DNA of 64,000 nt, from assembly GCF_030272615.1 (NCBI RefSeq), contig NC_081409.1, positions 471,192,573 to 471,256,572 of the forward strand, given 5' to 3'. The DNA is from Cryptomeria japonica (lineage: Eukaryota > Streptophyta > Pinopsida > Cupressales > Cupressaceae). This document shows, one piece after another, positions 24,861-36,773 of this stretch (within the stretch, counting starts at the first letter, position 1; every line of letters starts with the position of its first letter). Below the pieces are notes generated by a model. That model saw only the letters and a program-made list of their open reading frames with translations, did not search any database and was not told where the DNA came from. Position numbers and translations under genes: made by a program.

Positions 24861-25480
24861 GTTTGAAATTTGAAAAGCCCTCTACGAAGAAAAATGGTCA
24901 TTTCGATCTAGGAGCATTGATTCGAGCACCGGAGATGTTATAATCAGCCATGGAACTACAAGCCAGTGGTAAGTAATCAATTTTAAACCTTTGCATTTCA
25001 TCAATTTTGATTTTTTGTTGAATTTTTTGCATTTCATGTCGTTAAAAACTAGTCTGTGTCATTTTTTTCGTGTGAGACCATACTATGTCTCGTACCACAA
25101 ACTATGTTTTAGTGTTTCATCATTTTATGCCATTAATTTTATCGTCTAGGACCTCCCCACATATCGTACGAGTGTTTGCTTGATAGACCATTTTATCATG
25201 CGAGTGTATGTGTTTTGTCATATGGGAGTCTTTTGTCATGTTTTTTCTATTCCTGACTCATACGAGTTTCTGCTCAGACTGTGAAATGTCGTATGAAAAA
25301 CAATGAGCATTTTTAAGTGTTCAAACATGAAAATTTGATTTTGCAATTGATGTATTTGGATTTTGCATGATATTTAATTTGTTACGTAGCATAGTTTGGA
25401 TGACTTTATGATGATCTATTGTTTGATTCTTGCAGGTTCCATTGCCACATGTCCTTTTTTGGTGTGTCTATCCTCTGACG
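24861..25480 (+). other. Region upstream of the antisense PMD ORF
   Basis: Non-coding, AT-rich, with several TCGTACGA-like words (TCGTACGAG near 25165, TCATACGAG near 25257, TCGTATGA near 25290). Similar words, and a longer shared segment, occur in the G1 leader at 47.3-48.9 kb. It could hold the promoter of the PMD ORF; no clear TATA box was identified. Confidence 0.4.
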
Positions 25481-27270
25481 ATGAGGCTAGTTCATGAGTT
25501 ATCTGATATAGATAGAGAACACATTGATTTATGCGGCTTTACCCACTTTTTATAGATACCGGACATCTGCATGAATCATGGGATGCTTACTACACTGGTT
25601 GAGAGATTTCATTTTGAGCACAACACCATCCATTTACCAGTTGGGGAGATGACCATCACTCCAGAGGATGTTTACAGGATATTGAGGATTCTATTTGCTG
25701 GGGATAAGGTCGATTATGATTCTACTCAGTGTCTTGGTATATTAGCCTTTATATGCATATTTCATGATGAGGACATTCTTGAGTGGGTTGTGACATAGGA
25801 TGTGATGATGGCCAGGTATAGCAAGCAGTTTCCCTTGGCATGTGAATTAGCTGGTTTCATTTGATGTTTCATCATGCCGAACAGGGCACAATAGGGATTT
25901 CTGTGTGGTTGGGCCAGGATGCTGGAGAGAATTTTGGATCATCCTAAGAGATTAGGGTGGGGTTCTTGTCTATTAGCCCACATGTATTGTGAGATGCTTG
26001 AGATTGTATACCGGGAGGGGAAGAACATGGAAACTGGCATCTTAGTTTTGCAAGTTTGGGCCTGGGAGCATATCCCACTTTGTAGACCTATTATGGATGA
26101 TGCCAGAGATCCACACCAGCTAATCATTTATATATATTTTGGATACGTTATTCAGCCCCATCTAGGCAAGACAGAGTATTGGTGATGACAACTTGATGAT
26201 TTGATCATTATTGTATGGAGACCGTACATGGGTCTTGAGCTGTGGGATGACTGGAGAGTTGTGCGACATGACATGTTCATGACTTGTCCTCTTATCGGCA
26301 GGTCAGTGACAGTCATTGAGAAATTCATTGTATCTCAGGTGATGAGGTAGTATGGTAGACCTCAAGGGATTTCATAGGAGTTGACAACATATGCCCATTA
26401 TGGGGAGGAGGAGAGACAAGGATGGGCTCCTAGGTTGTCATACATGTTGAGCATGCAAGGGCTTGTTAGATTGCAGTGACTTCGATGGGACTATCTAGAG
26501 GATATTGTAGATGTGGGGGTATTGCCCCAGTACAAGGATTGGTTTCAGAGTCATCCCTTTCCTATATTTATGGATCCAACTGAGCATGCACCTCTTATAG
26601 AGGAGGTTGAGGATGAGGCCCCTGCAGAGGCACAAGTATAGGCATAGGGATGGGGACAGGGATGGAGAGTAGAGGCTCCTAGGCGGGCAGGTGGTGATCC
26701 TAGTGTGAGCAACAACAGGGTACCAGCTGGGGGAGATAGAGGTAGAGAGGAGAGGGTGGATCTCTTGGACCTATTGGTGTGGGGGCTAGTGGTGGTAGGG
26801 CAGTGGAGGGTGGAGGAGAGGAGGGTAGAGAAGCTCCTAGATAGGTGCAACAGAGGAGGGATGAGTAGGGTGGAGATGGAGGCAGAGAGCCTATGAGGAA
26901 GCATGGGGAAGTTGATGTAGCATGGTCTATGAGGGCGAGAGTAGCAGGTCTATAGTCACAGTTGATAGTGGCTTAGACATAGCAGAGTGGGACCAATAGC
27001 TAGTGGAGCTTAGAGCAGATCAAGACTGACAGCTGGCTGAGGTCAGGGCAGAGCAAGACACTCTTTAGTGGGAGCTTTTGCATAAGATGAGCTGATCAGC
27101 TTATTATGGTGTAGCTTATAGTGTAGCAGTTCTTGTAGTGCAGTAGCTTGTCCCATATTCTCAGTATATGGCACGATCTGAGGGAGCTCGGTCACCTAGG
27201 CAGGATGCTAGTCAGTAGGCTCCACCTCCTCCACCACTTGGCAATGAGGGAGAGGCAGAGAGCTAGATTT
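25481..27270 (+). pseudogene. Antisense PMD-like ORF of G1, broken
   Basis: Starts MRLVHELSDIDREHIDLCGF. It has the plant mobile domain (PMD/aminotransferase-like) pattern: LVERFHFEHNTIHLPVGEMT and ITPEDVYRIL (about 25593-25685), a hydrophobic middle (MLERILDHPKRLGWGS, about 25919), a Trp-rich part (WRPYMGLELWDDW, about 26217) and VSQVMR*YGRPQGIS (about 26330). A low-complexity Gly/Glu/Arg tail follows to about 27270. Stops include 25553, 25796, 25862 and 26182. PMD proteins (MAIN/MAIL1-related in Arabidopsis) act in genome maintenance and silencing, and PMD ORFs are known antisense passengers of Tat-type Gypsy elements. It lies downstream of pol and opposite to it, as expected. Confidence 0.75.
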
Positions 27271-28789
27271 TATAGCTCTTAGATTTTGTTATATACCCCA
27301 TTTTTTGTAGCCCATATGATTCTTACTCTGATGGGAGATTGTACATGATAGTTGATATCATTTATACCCTGAGACTTTTATTTGTACTTAGAGATATTTA
27401 TGATGATATATACAAGATCTTGATTTGATTTCATCGTACTTGTGTTGATTTATTATGATATGTTTTTCTATATGCCTTATTCTATATGTATGCATATTTT
27501 TTTAGTATGGATGTATGTAATGCAAATGAATATGGATGTTTACTTTTTGTTTCTTTTCATATGCAAATAAATGATAAAAAAGAGTAACTAGTAATGCAAT
27601 TTTTTTCATTTTTCTATGCAATAATGTGAATGCAAATGAATGTGTATAATGAAATGTATGGATGTATATAAGATGCTTATGTATGCAGCTAACATCTCAA
27701 TACACAAGTACTCGATCGGAGAAATGATGAAAAAGAGACCACTTAGCTTAGAAATGATGATACTTCAAACTCTCATTCAGAAGATAAAGAGATCATTGTT
27801 ATCATGCAGAAATCACTCAAAATGCACAAAATGCAAAATGAATGCAATTTAAAACTAGTCACTAGATTTGAAATGCTTAATTTTCATCACTGAGTGTTTA
27901 CAAACATAGCAGGTAGAATAGAGTTCCTTTCTTTTCATGTGCAATATTAATTATGTTGTCCGCAATGACCCTTTTTTTGTTCATATCCTTGGATAGATTA
28001 CGCATGCATCGAGATTGCACATTTAAAGAAATTCCCTCAAAATAAACAAAGAAATGATGTCAACCTCCTAGTAGCATACAAATAAGTGGAGTCGAGGTAT
28101 GTGTGGCGATTTCACCTTGATGTGAAGGCACTTATCACAGACACCCAACTGGTTAGATGTTTCCAGATCATCGAAATCATTCCTACAAGCAGAAAAAAAA
28201 AGAAAATATTATGCCCCCAATCCTTGCTCCTCCTAATCAAGATAGACTTCCTTGAGTTACTCAGAGGGATAATAATCAAAAAACAATATAAAAGACAACA
28301 CACAAATAGAATTTCATATATATCTCAAACTATTTAGTGATTATTTTCAATAATGTTGTTTTGCTTGTTTACTTAGTGATAAAATTCTTTAGTAGTTAGG
28401 AGACAAGTGACTGACTTAGATTGGATGATCGGGTATCACCAACAGAAAGATAACCTAGTTGATAGTGCTTAGGACATGTAGGATGATCAATCGATTACCC
28501 TAAGACTAGGACATTGATCAGCTTCAAGCCATGAGGATTGTAAAAGAACCAGGATATCACAAAAGTGACTAAAAGATATGTACAAGAGAAATTAAAGATG
28601 TAGGAAAGCGAGAAATGCCAATGTTGCACTGATAGATAGAGTGCTTGAGTACAAGAGGCACCTGTTTGCCACGTTTTCACTTGCTTGGCAAAGATTCTTT
28701 TTTTTCTCTTTTTTTTTTAGGATATTTTAGGATTTTTAGGATTTTTTTTAGGACTTTTTAGCTGTACAGGTTGCTGAAGTAGAAAATAC
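27271..28789. other. Spacer between PMD ORF and G1 pol, no gene seen
   Basis: AT-rich, many stops in all frames. The pol-proximal end (28690-28760) is T-rich and contains four TTTTAGGA-like words. The PMD ORF (+) and pol (-) converge on this spacer, so it should contain their 3' ends. Confidence 0.5.
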
Positions 28790-30100
28790 TAAGTGAAAAA
28801 TTTCTTCAAGTGGATGGTGTTGATCAGTTCAGAGAGTTTTTCTCCTTCTGATGTTGAGAGCTGATAGATACCAAAACCAAATATTGCAGTAATGATGTAG
28901 GGACCCAGCTAGTTGGGTTCAAACTTCCCTTTGTTGTCTTGAAACTATTGATTTTTAGGATTTTCTCTCAGAACAAGGTCACCAACCTAAAATTCTCATT
29001 GTCGGACCTTCTTGTTATATCCTTTAGACATTCTCTTTTGATACACTCTCAAATGATCAAACACCACTTGCCGACGTTCATCTAGAAACTCAAGTTCTTG
29101 TAATCTAGATATTTTGTAGTCTTCATCAGTAACGAGACCTTGCAAGGAAACTCTTAGAGGTGGTATTTCCACCTGAATAGGTAAAACTGCTTCAGATCCA
29201 TACACCAATGAAAAGGGTGTAGCCTGAGTAGGTGTTCTAATACTTGTTCTATAAGCCCATAATGCCGGATTGAGCTGCAGATGCCAATCCCTTCCATATT
29301 TATTTGTTGTTCTGTGTAAGATAGCCAACAAATTTTTGTTAGATGTTTTAGCTTGTCCATTACCTTGAGGGTAATATATGGATGACTAGTGCTATTTGAT
29401 TTTGAATTTTTCATAGAGCTCATCCAAATCTTTGTTCTTGAACTGTCCCCCATTGTTAGTCACAATGGATGAAGGTATCCCATACCTGTAGATGATATAG
29501 TTAAGGATGAACAGAGCTACTTGTATACCAGTTGCTTTGATGAGTGGAACCACTTCTACCCACTTAGTGAAGTACTCAGTGGCAATTATGATAAACTTGT
29601 GTCTGTTAGATGATGCAGGATATATTTGGCTAATGAGATCAAATGCCCATTGTTGAAAAGGCCAATGTATAATGAAGGGTATAAGATCCCTTGCTGGAAC
29701 ATGTATGAGATTCCCATGTAGCTGACATTTCTCACAAGTTTTAGAAAACTTTATAACATCTCTCTCCATGTCTGGCCAGTAGTAGCCAACCCTTAGTAGT
29801 TTCCGAGCTAAAGTTAGACCATTCGAATGAAATCCACAAATACCTTCATGGACTTCAGATAATGCGCATTGGGACTCTTCAATTTCTAGACACCTAAGCA
29901 ATGTATTATCCAAACCTCACCGAAATAGATCTTTAGCGATGATGACATACCGTGAAGCATTTCAGATAAGGTTTCTTTTCTCATTACGAGTAAGTTTTTC
30001 TGGGACATTTTGGTCTCGTAGATAAGAGTAGATGTGGTTGTAGCAAGATGAGATGTGTCAAAAAATAGAACAGACCATCTGGGACTCAGGAGAATCATAG
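28790..30100 (-). pseudogene. G1 integrase remnant
   Basis: Zinc-binding part at about 29855-29730: HEGICGFH, then YYWPDMERDV and CEKCQ (H2C2). Catalytic core: QQWAFDLISQIYP (first Asp, about 29650) and IVTNNGGQFKNKDL (second motif, with the expected Asp replaced by Asn). Then ALWAYRTSIRTPTQATPFSL and VYGSEAVLPIQVEIP (about 29250-29130), and a C-terminal stretch with LDERRQVVFDHL. The tail to about 28790 resembles the post-core GPYxI region. A frameshift lies near 29390 and the second catalytic residue is lost, so it is inactive. Last domain of G1 pol, Gypsy order. Confidence 0.88.
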
Positions 30101-30543
30101 GCAGGGTAAGGTAACTCTTCCACTAGGAATTCAAAGTGAGAACTAGATTCTTGTAACTCTGGTATAGATGCCAAGATGGCCATAGCATCTGCTACTCTAT
30201 TTGCAGATCTGAGAATCTGCTAGAATGATACAAAAGTAAAATATTTCTTGAGACCATCCACCATTCTCTTATAAGGCATAAATTTCTCATCTCGAGTCTG
30301 ATATGTATCACTAAGTTGGTTGATGATTAGCTAAGAATCTCCATAGATGTGTAATTCCAGAACCTTCCATTTAATAGCCAACTTGATCTCGTTTGCCAAA
30401 GCTTCATACTTTGCAATTTTGTTTGTGCAAGGGAAGAGAATCTTGTAAGCCTTCGAGATTGAATATTTTTGAGGAGTAATAAAAAGTATTCCAACACCGG
30501 AACCATGTAGAGTGAAAGACCCATCAAAGAACATCTTACATGA
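30101..30543 (-). pseudogene. G1 second (archaeal-type) RNase H remnant
   Basis: CKMFFDGSFTLHGSGVGILF (about 30540-30480), then NKIAKYEALANEIKLAI (about 30415) and HIYGDS*LIINQLS (about 30340-30310). The FDGS, E and GDS motifs correspond to the catalytic Asp/Glu/Asp of an RNase H. It follows the regular RT-linked RNase H, the two-RNase-H arrangement known for Tat-lineage Gypsy elements. Stops at 30334 and beyond. Confidence 0.82.
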
Positions 30544-30546
30544 TTA

Positions 30547-32049
30547 TTGAGTAAGGTGCATGATATATTCATATGGAAACTCTATATGCAAAGGTTGAGT
30601 GTCTTCAAGTGGAGCATCAACAAGTTGATCTCCAATTACCTGTCCTTTGATGGCCTTGTGTTCTACATATTTAATATCAAAAACTATAAGAACCATGACC
30701 CATTTAGCCAATCTTCCGGTAAGTGTTTCTTTGCTGAGAAGATATTTGAGTAGATCAATCTTAGCTACTAGCTTGATAGAATGTGCTAACATGCAGTGTC
30801 TCAATTTTTGTGATGCAAAGACTAATGCCAAACATGCTTTTTCTATTATAGTATAGTTGATTTCATAAGACACCAAGGTTCTACTGATATAATATATAGC
30901 TCTCTTTTTTATTTTCACCCTATTGTGTCAAAAGTTCCCCCAGTGATGAATCAGTAGCTGATATGTATAGAATCAATGGTTTACCTTGAATTGGTGGCAT
31001 CAATATTGGTGGATTAGACATGTATTCTTTCATTTGTTGAAGGTGTTGTTCACATTCTTGATCCCAGTTGTATGTTACTCCTTTCCTTAATACTTTTGTG
31101 AAGGGTTGAGCTTTATCTGCTAGCTAAGAAATAAAGCGTTTGATTGACTGGAGACGTCCTTGTAAACTTCTCATTTGACTAATATTATTTGGAGGTGTCA
31201 TTTCCATTATAGCTTGGACCTTCTCAGGATCAACCTCAATTCCTTTCTTTGAAATAATGTAACCAAGTAATTTCCCAAATGTCACTCCGAATGCACATTT
31301 TTTAGGATTTAGCTGGAGCTTGAATTTTTTCATTCTATCTAGTATGAGGCCTAGCTCTTGAATATGTGTGGATCTCTTCATAGTCTTTACTAAAGTGTCA
31401 TCAACATAATCTTCCATGTTCTTATGCATCATATCATGAAAGATAGTAGCTACTACTCTTTAGTAAGTTGCTCCCGCATTCTTTAGCTCAAATGGCATGA
31501 CGTTCCAACAAAAGGTTCCCCATGCATAGGTGAAAGTTGTTTTTTCTTGATCTCCAGGAGCTATTTTGATATGATTATAATCAGAGAATCTATCCATTAA
31601 TGAGTACATCTCATATCCAGCAGTCATGTCTACTATCATATCAATGTTAGGCAATGGAAAATCATCTTTCAGACATGCTTTGTTGAGATCCCTAAAATCT
31701 GTGCAAACCTTAATAGATTTGTCTGCCTTTAATACAGGTACTATGTTTGAAATCCATTTTGCATAGTCTATAGCTCTGATAAATCTAGCTTTTAGCAATT
31801 TTTCTAGCTCAGCCTTGACTATCAGTGCCACATGAGGGTGCATCTTATGGAGTTTTTGCTTGACTGGTTTAACTCTTGGTGTAATAGAAAGATGGTGCAT
31901 GATTTGATCAGGATCTAGGCCTGGCATATCAGAGTATGTCCATGCAAAGTTGATCTTATTTTTTGAAAAGAGATTGCTGAAATATTTTAACTCTTCTACT
32001 GATAATGATTGAGCTAAGTGAATGATATGTAGTGTCTCTTGACTCCCAA
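30547..32049 (-). pseudogene. G1 reverse transcriptase and first RNase H remnant
   Basis: RT motifs on the minus strand: NIVPVLKADKSIKVCTDFRD (about 31750), FPLPNIDMIVD (about 31650), EKTTFTYAWGTFCWNVMPFE (about 31535) and MEDYVDDTLVK (YVDD box, about 31415-31385). Then LNPKKCAFGV and GYIISKKGIEVDPEKVQAI (about 31320-31220). The linked RNase H follows with KKRAIYYISRTLVSYEINYT (about 30910) and KLRHCMLAH (about 30800). Stops at 31458, 31122 and about 30940, plus frame changes. The catalytic YVDD survives, but the frame does not. Confidence 0.9.
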
Positions 32050-33763
32050 TATTTATTCGTTGAGTTGGTTCAATCAATATAGAAGACCTTTCCTGGAAGT
32101 GACTTGGTAGTATATCAAGTATCTCACCTTCAAGTGCCTCATAGAGGTTTTCACCCTTAGGTATGTCCTTTATTTTTTCTATTTTTGATTCTGACACCCC
32201 CACAATGTGGTTTTCATCATTAGATCTTTTCTTTTTCTTTTTTTGATTTTTGCGACTAAGATACTTGATATCTATTTGCATCATGTTCTCATTGTGTTTG
32301 CTGGTGGAAGAGTCCATTGGTTCAACTGCATTAAGGTAGTAGGCTAACATGTAGTCATTGGCAAAGATAGGTACACTCATAGGTTGGTTTTGGATACTAC
32401 AGTCAATTAGTTCAGGATGTACCAAGGATAAAATTTGAATAGGTTCAAGGGAGTTCACGGTATTATCATCATAACTTTGGACCGACAAGTTGATTTCTAG
32501 AAGACTACCTTGCGTAAATGTCTCGAGACCAGGAATACTTACAACATGATCATTGAAGTGAACGTTAATATTTAGTTGACCAAATCCAATAGACCTACTC
32601 ATAGCACTATTTTTTACACCAGACTGGACTACATATATTCGTTCGATAGTAACAAGATCAGTAGACAAATTCCTGACATTTGTGACAGAGGAGTTAGAGT
32701 TTGATGCTGAATAGGTATTGTCATAAATAGGACTGTTATCGGAGTCATCAGCTTCATAAGAGGAAGTTTCTGACTCTTCTTTAAGTGATTGAGTGAATGT
32801 ATGTATAGTGTCAACACCTAGATCTTTGATGCTACAAGTTCCTTCATGATTTGATTCATTTATCACTTGTATTTGACATACCTGTTGACATAACCTTGAT
32901 GGTTTTGTGAATCTCTGTCGTCTATTCCATTTAGCTTCTTCTGGACAAATGACTGGTTCTGCTTCTGTAGCTTCCAATTCTTCTTGTGTAGTTCCATACT
33001 TGATTTGTTCAGTCCTATTAGAGGAAGATATAGTAGGTTAAGCATTTTCTTGTGTTCTACTTTCTTTCAGCATTTGTTCATAGTCTTCTTGTCTTTTTAG
33101 TCTGATTTCTTCTATCTACATTTGTAGTTTTAAGTGTATCAGCTCTTGTGTGTCATCTGTGATATCATTGGACTCTTTTGGAGTTTCTGTACTAGATGTA
33201 TCTGAGAGATGACCTGGACACCATTCATACTCATTTGAGTCAATTTCTGAATCATCTACTTGTTGTCTACTAGTATATGTGACTAGAATTTTTAGTGGTG
33301 CAAATAATTCTTTGATTCTTTCTACCTCTTCTCTCATATCCTTTGGGATTTCTACTCCTTGTAGTGTCATAGCTAATACCATTGGAACTTGAGTACCGAT
33401 TGTTTCCTCTCTCTTGATTACTAGTTCTTCTTGTTATTTTTCATACTCTTCTTGAGTCTATTGAGTGTTTACTTCATGTGATGTTGAAGGTAGTATCTTT
33501 TTCCTCCACTTAGACTGATGATGGGAAGTATGTTTCTGGTTTAATGCCTTTCCTAGATTGTATCCTAGTCTAGCTTTATTATTTGTAGACTTAGTTTATA
33601 GATGAATAGGTTCAATAATGCCTTCTTGATTTTTGCCCAGAGGACTAGTACTTGAATATCCCATGCGTTGAATCATTTTATATCCTAGACCATATTGTGT
33701 CGAAGAAATCTCACAATGTCTTATTTCTTTGTTTTCACTATCTTCTTTGAAAAGCCATTTGAG
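32050..33763 (-). pseudogene. G1 pol linker between protease and RT
   Basis: A long acidic, Ser-rich spacer (for example SYEADDSDNSPIYDNTYSAS near 32770), a Lys-rich patch (NQKKKKKRSNDENHIVG near 32235) and scattered stops (about 33045, 33115). It joins the protease part at 40439 across the Copia B insertion. Such variable linkers are normal in Tat elements; no domain is recognised in it. Confidence 0.7.
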
Positions 33764-34805
33764 TGTTAGGTCTCAGAGACAACTGAGAGGGGGGGTGAAT
33801 CAATTGTCAAATAAATTCAAACCAAAATTAACTTAACCAAAACTTAATGCTTAATACCAGTAAACCAAACTTTATGCCAGTAGACATTCTTAATAGTTTA
33901 TAGCAGTACCAGTAAAGATTAATGTATGAAATAGAAAGACAATAACATCCACAACACATAACACCAATATTTTTACGTGGAAACCCTATAAGGGGAAAAA
34001 AAAGGGTGGGAAACCTTACCCACAATTAGATGATACTAATGCAGATAGTATGTGTGTACAATAGGGGGTCTGCACATGCAGAAAGGCCAAGTGCCTAGAG
34101 CTCACTGCTTAATCACAAAATGAGAGTCACACTGACTACAATTGGATGATTAAATCTAATGATAATGTACTACTTAAAATAGCATCTCCATATGCTAGAT
34201 TCAGTACCGGTTTAGCTCTAATTGCCTTTACAAAATCCTTTCTTCAACCTTCAAATGATGTCTGCGTGTATACATCTACTTCTTTTGTGCATATACCGAA
34301 TTACAATCTCTTTCCTTGCATATATATTAATCTCACAAATGAGATCTTACATTTATACCATAACCTAAAACCAATTGAGTAGGTCGGCTCACTAAAAGAT
34401 ATTACAATAAAATCAATTATAAATAAATCAACATCTGATGTATGATGTCAGCTCAATGCATTTACAATAATAACAAATCATCTCCATAACATGTCGTGGT
34501 GATCTAGAATAGATATACCTGTCGGTGCATATCCTGGACCTATTTTCTGGTAACAACAAATATGCAAACTCGAATAAGCCAATGAACAAATCACCAAAAA
34601 AAAGTGTCCAAATGATGTTTTCAACATAAACAAGTAGTCTCCAATTGATTCCAAGTGCCGGTGAACAATATAACTTATCGGTGAACCAAATACCGATGAC
34701 TGTGAATAAGTCACTTGCATGCCGGTGAACATAACCGGTTTGGCCAATGTTGATAAGTGTTGACATCAATGACAAAAACATATCAACATATCCAAAATAC
34801 CAACA
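33764..34805 (-). repeat. Copia B 3' LTR
   Basis: On the minus strand it starts TGTTGGTATTTTGGATATG and ends CTGAGACCTAACA. It matches 39409-40438 with scattered substitutions. Adjoins the PPT at 34806. Confidence 0.94.
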
Positions 34806-35115
34806 ATCTCCCCCTTTGGCATTGATGGCAACACAAGATGGAAAAACCATCAAAGTGCCAAAATAGAAATGCCAAAAATTAAAAACCAACAATCTCCCAA
34901 AGAGATCATAACCAAAAATCAAAATACATAATATCTCTCCCAAAAGTAATAATCTCTCCCCAAGGGATAAAGTCTCTCCCCCTAGGAATAAAATGTATTT
35001 TCCATGTGTTTTTCCATATCAATATCTCCCCCTTTGACATCAAATGCCAAAGCAATACAAAAGCCAGGTTCAAATACAAAATACCAACTCATTACAAAAT
35101 ATCAACTACTCCCCC
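34806..35115 (-). promoter_or_regulatory. Copia B polypurine tract module
   Basis: The PPT at 34806-34819 (minus: CCAAAGGGGGAGAT) adjoins the 3' LTR. Further purine tracts lie at about 34953, 34975-34983, 35026-35036 (GTCAAAGGGGGAGA) and 35103-35111 (TTAGGGGGAG). This is the same set of words as in E1-E3, with extra copies. 35116-35353 is the 3' untranslated region, with traces of decayed RNase H C-terminus. Confidence 0.8.
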
Positions 35116-35353
35116 TAAGTAGTAGTTCTTCTCATCAAAGCTGGAATAAAATATTTCTCTGTTAATTGTATCGGTTGATGACAAACATCAACTGTCTAAG
35201 TCTCTATCAGTGAGGGTATAACCCCAAGTTGATCTTTGAAATATTCAAAAGTCTCCTTAAGCAAGGGCTTAGTGAAAATATCTCCAATCTGCTCTTTAGT
35301 ATTCACATAAACCAATTTCACTTCTTTTCCTTCAACATTTTCTTTTAGAAAAG

Positions 35354-36773
35354 TCAATTTGATAGAAACATGTTTAGTTTAGAATGTAGTACCAGATTCT
35401 TAGATATATCAATTGTTGTTGTATTATCACAATAGATAGTTATAGGTTCCTTGCATTTTACCTTTATATCTTTCAACATTTTCTTAAGCCATAATACCTG
35501 TGTGCAATTAGTTGCTACTGCAAAATATTTTGATTCTGCTGTTGATAAAGATTTACAACTTTGTTTCTTACTCAACCAAGTAATCAATCTGCTACCAAGA
35601 AAAAATGCTCCACTGGTAGTGTTTTTTCTGTCATCTACATCTCCTGCCCAATTTGCATCTGTGTATGCACATAATTCAAAGTTTTCAACTCTAGGATGCC
35701 ATAAGCTAAGATTTGTAGTGCCTTGTAAGTACCAAAAAATCCTTTTTACTGTCAATTCATGATTTTATTTAGGATTACTCTGAAATATTGAAACAATACA
35801 TACTGCATTCATAATATCAGATCTTGTTTGTGTCAAATACAGTAAACCTCCTATCATAGACTTGTACCTAGTTGGATTAACAGGTGTTGATGCATCCCTT
35901 AGTGATAATTTATTAGTTGTAGTCATAGGTGTACTTACCGGTTTAGAGTTCTCCATACCAAATTTTTTTAGTAACTCCTTCAAGTACTTAAATTGACTCA
36001 AGAATATACCTTTATCAGTCTGTGAAATCTGCAATCCTAAAAGGAATTTTATCCCTCCAATCATAAACATTTCAAATTCTTGCTACATTTCATTAGAAAA
36101 GTCTTTACATAATCCATCTTCTCCTCCAAAGAGTATATCATCAACAAAAACTTCTATAACAAAGATGTCATCATTAGCCACTTTGTAATATAAGTTACTA
36201 TCAACATCACCTTTAGAAAAACCAATCTTCAAAAGATACTTATCCAATCTAGCATACCAAGCTCTTGGAGCTTGCTTCAACCCATACAAAGCTTTCCTTA
36301 ACCTGCAAACCATATCTTTGTCATCTATCAAAGAAAATCCATCAAGTTTTTCAATATAAACTTCTTCTTCAAGATCTCCATTCAGAAATGCACATTTAAT
36401 ATCCATCTGATATACTTTGTAGTTCTCGTGTGCTGCAAAAGCCAAAAATAATCTGACTGCCTCAATTATAGCTACCGGTGCAAAGGTTTCATTATAATCA
36501 ATTCCTTCTTTCTGTGAATATTCCTTACACACTAGTCTTGTTTTATTTCTGATTACTTTACCATCTTCATTTAGTTTGTTTCTGAATACCCATTTTGTTC
36601 CAATCAGATTTTTGTCTTTAGGCCGAGGAACTAATGTCCATGTGTTATTCTTTTCAATTTGTTCTAATTCTTCTTCCATAGCTTTAATCTAGTGTTTATC
36701 TTCACATGCCTCATTAATTGATGCTAGTTCAATTTGAGAAATAAGACATACCTCTTCATTTGCCAGTCTTCCT
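35354..36773 (-). pseudogene. Copia B reverse transcriptase and RNase H
   Basis: RT: MEEELEQIEKNNTWTLVPRP (36679), [20 protein letters not shown] (about 36417), CRLRKALYGLKQAPRAWYA (about 36308), VFVDDILFGGEDG (about 36150; FVDD in place of YVDD) and IKFLLGLQIS. RNase H: LCAYTDANWAGDVDDRKNTT (about 35670), LSTAESKYFAVATN (about 35550) and ITIYCDNTTTIDISKN (about 35440). Stops near 36083 and 35765. Complete catalytic core otherwise; only a few changes prevent a continuous pol frame. Confidence 0.93.

Noticed and set aside
26551-26904. Minus-strand 117-codon Ser/Pro-rich frame
   Set aside because: Shadow of the low-complexity Gly/Arg/Glu tail of the PMD ORF.
28711-28760. Interstitial telomere repeat
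   Set aside because: The words are TTTTAGGA, not TTTAGGG, and irregularly spaced.
34146-34382. Open frame on the plus strand, partly repeated at 39791-39994
   Set aside because: It is antisense inside the Copia B LTRs; the similarity of the two is LTR identity, not a gene pair.
34428-34943. 171-codon open frame on the minus strand with hydrophobic stretches
   Set aside because: It crosses the Copia B LTR, PPT and 3' untranslated region; no plausible start context and no counterpart in the other LTR flank.
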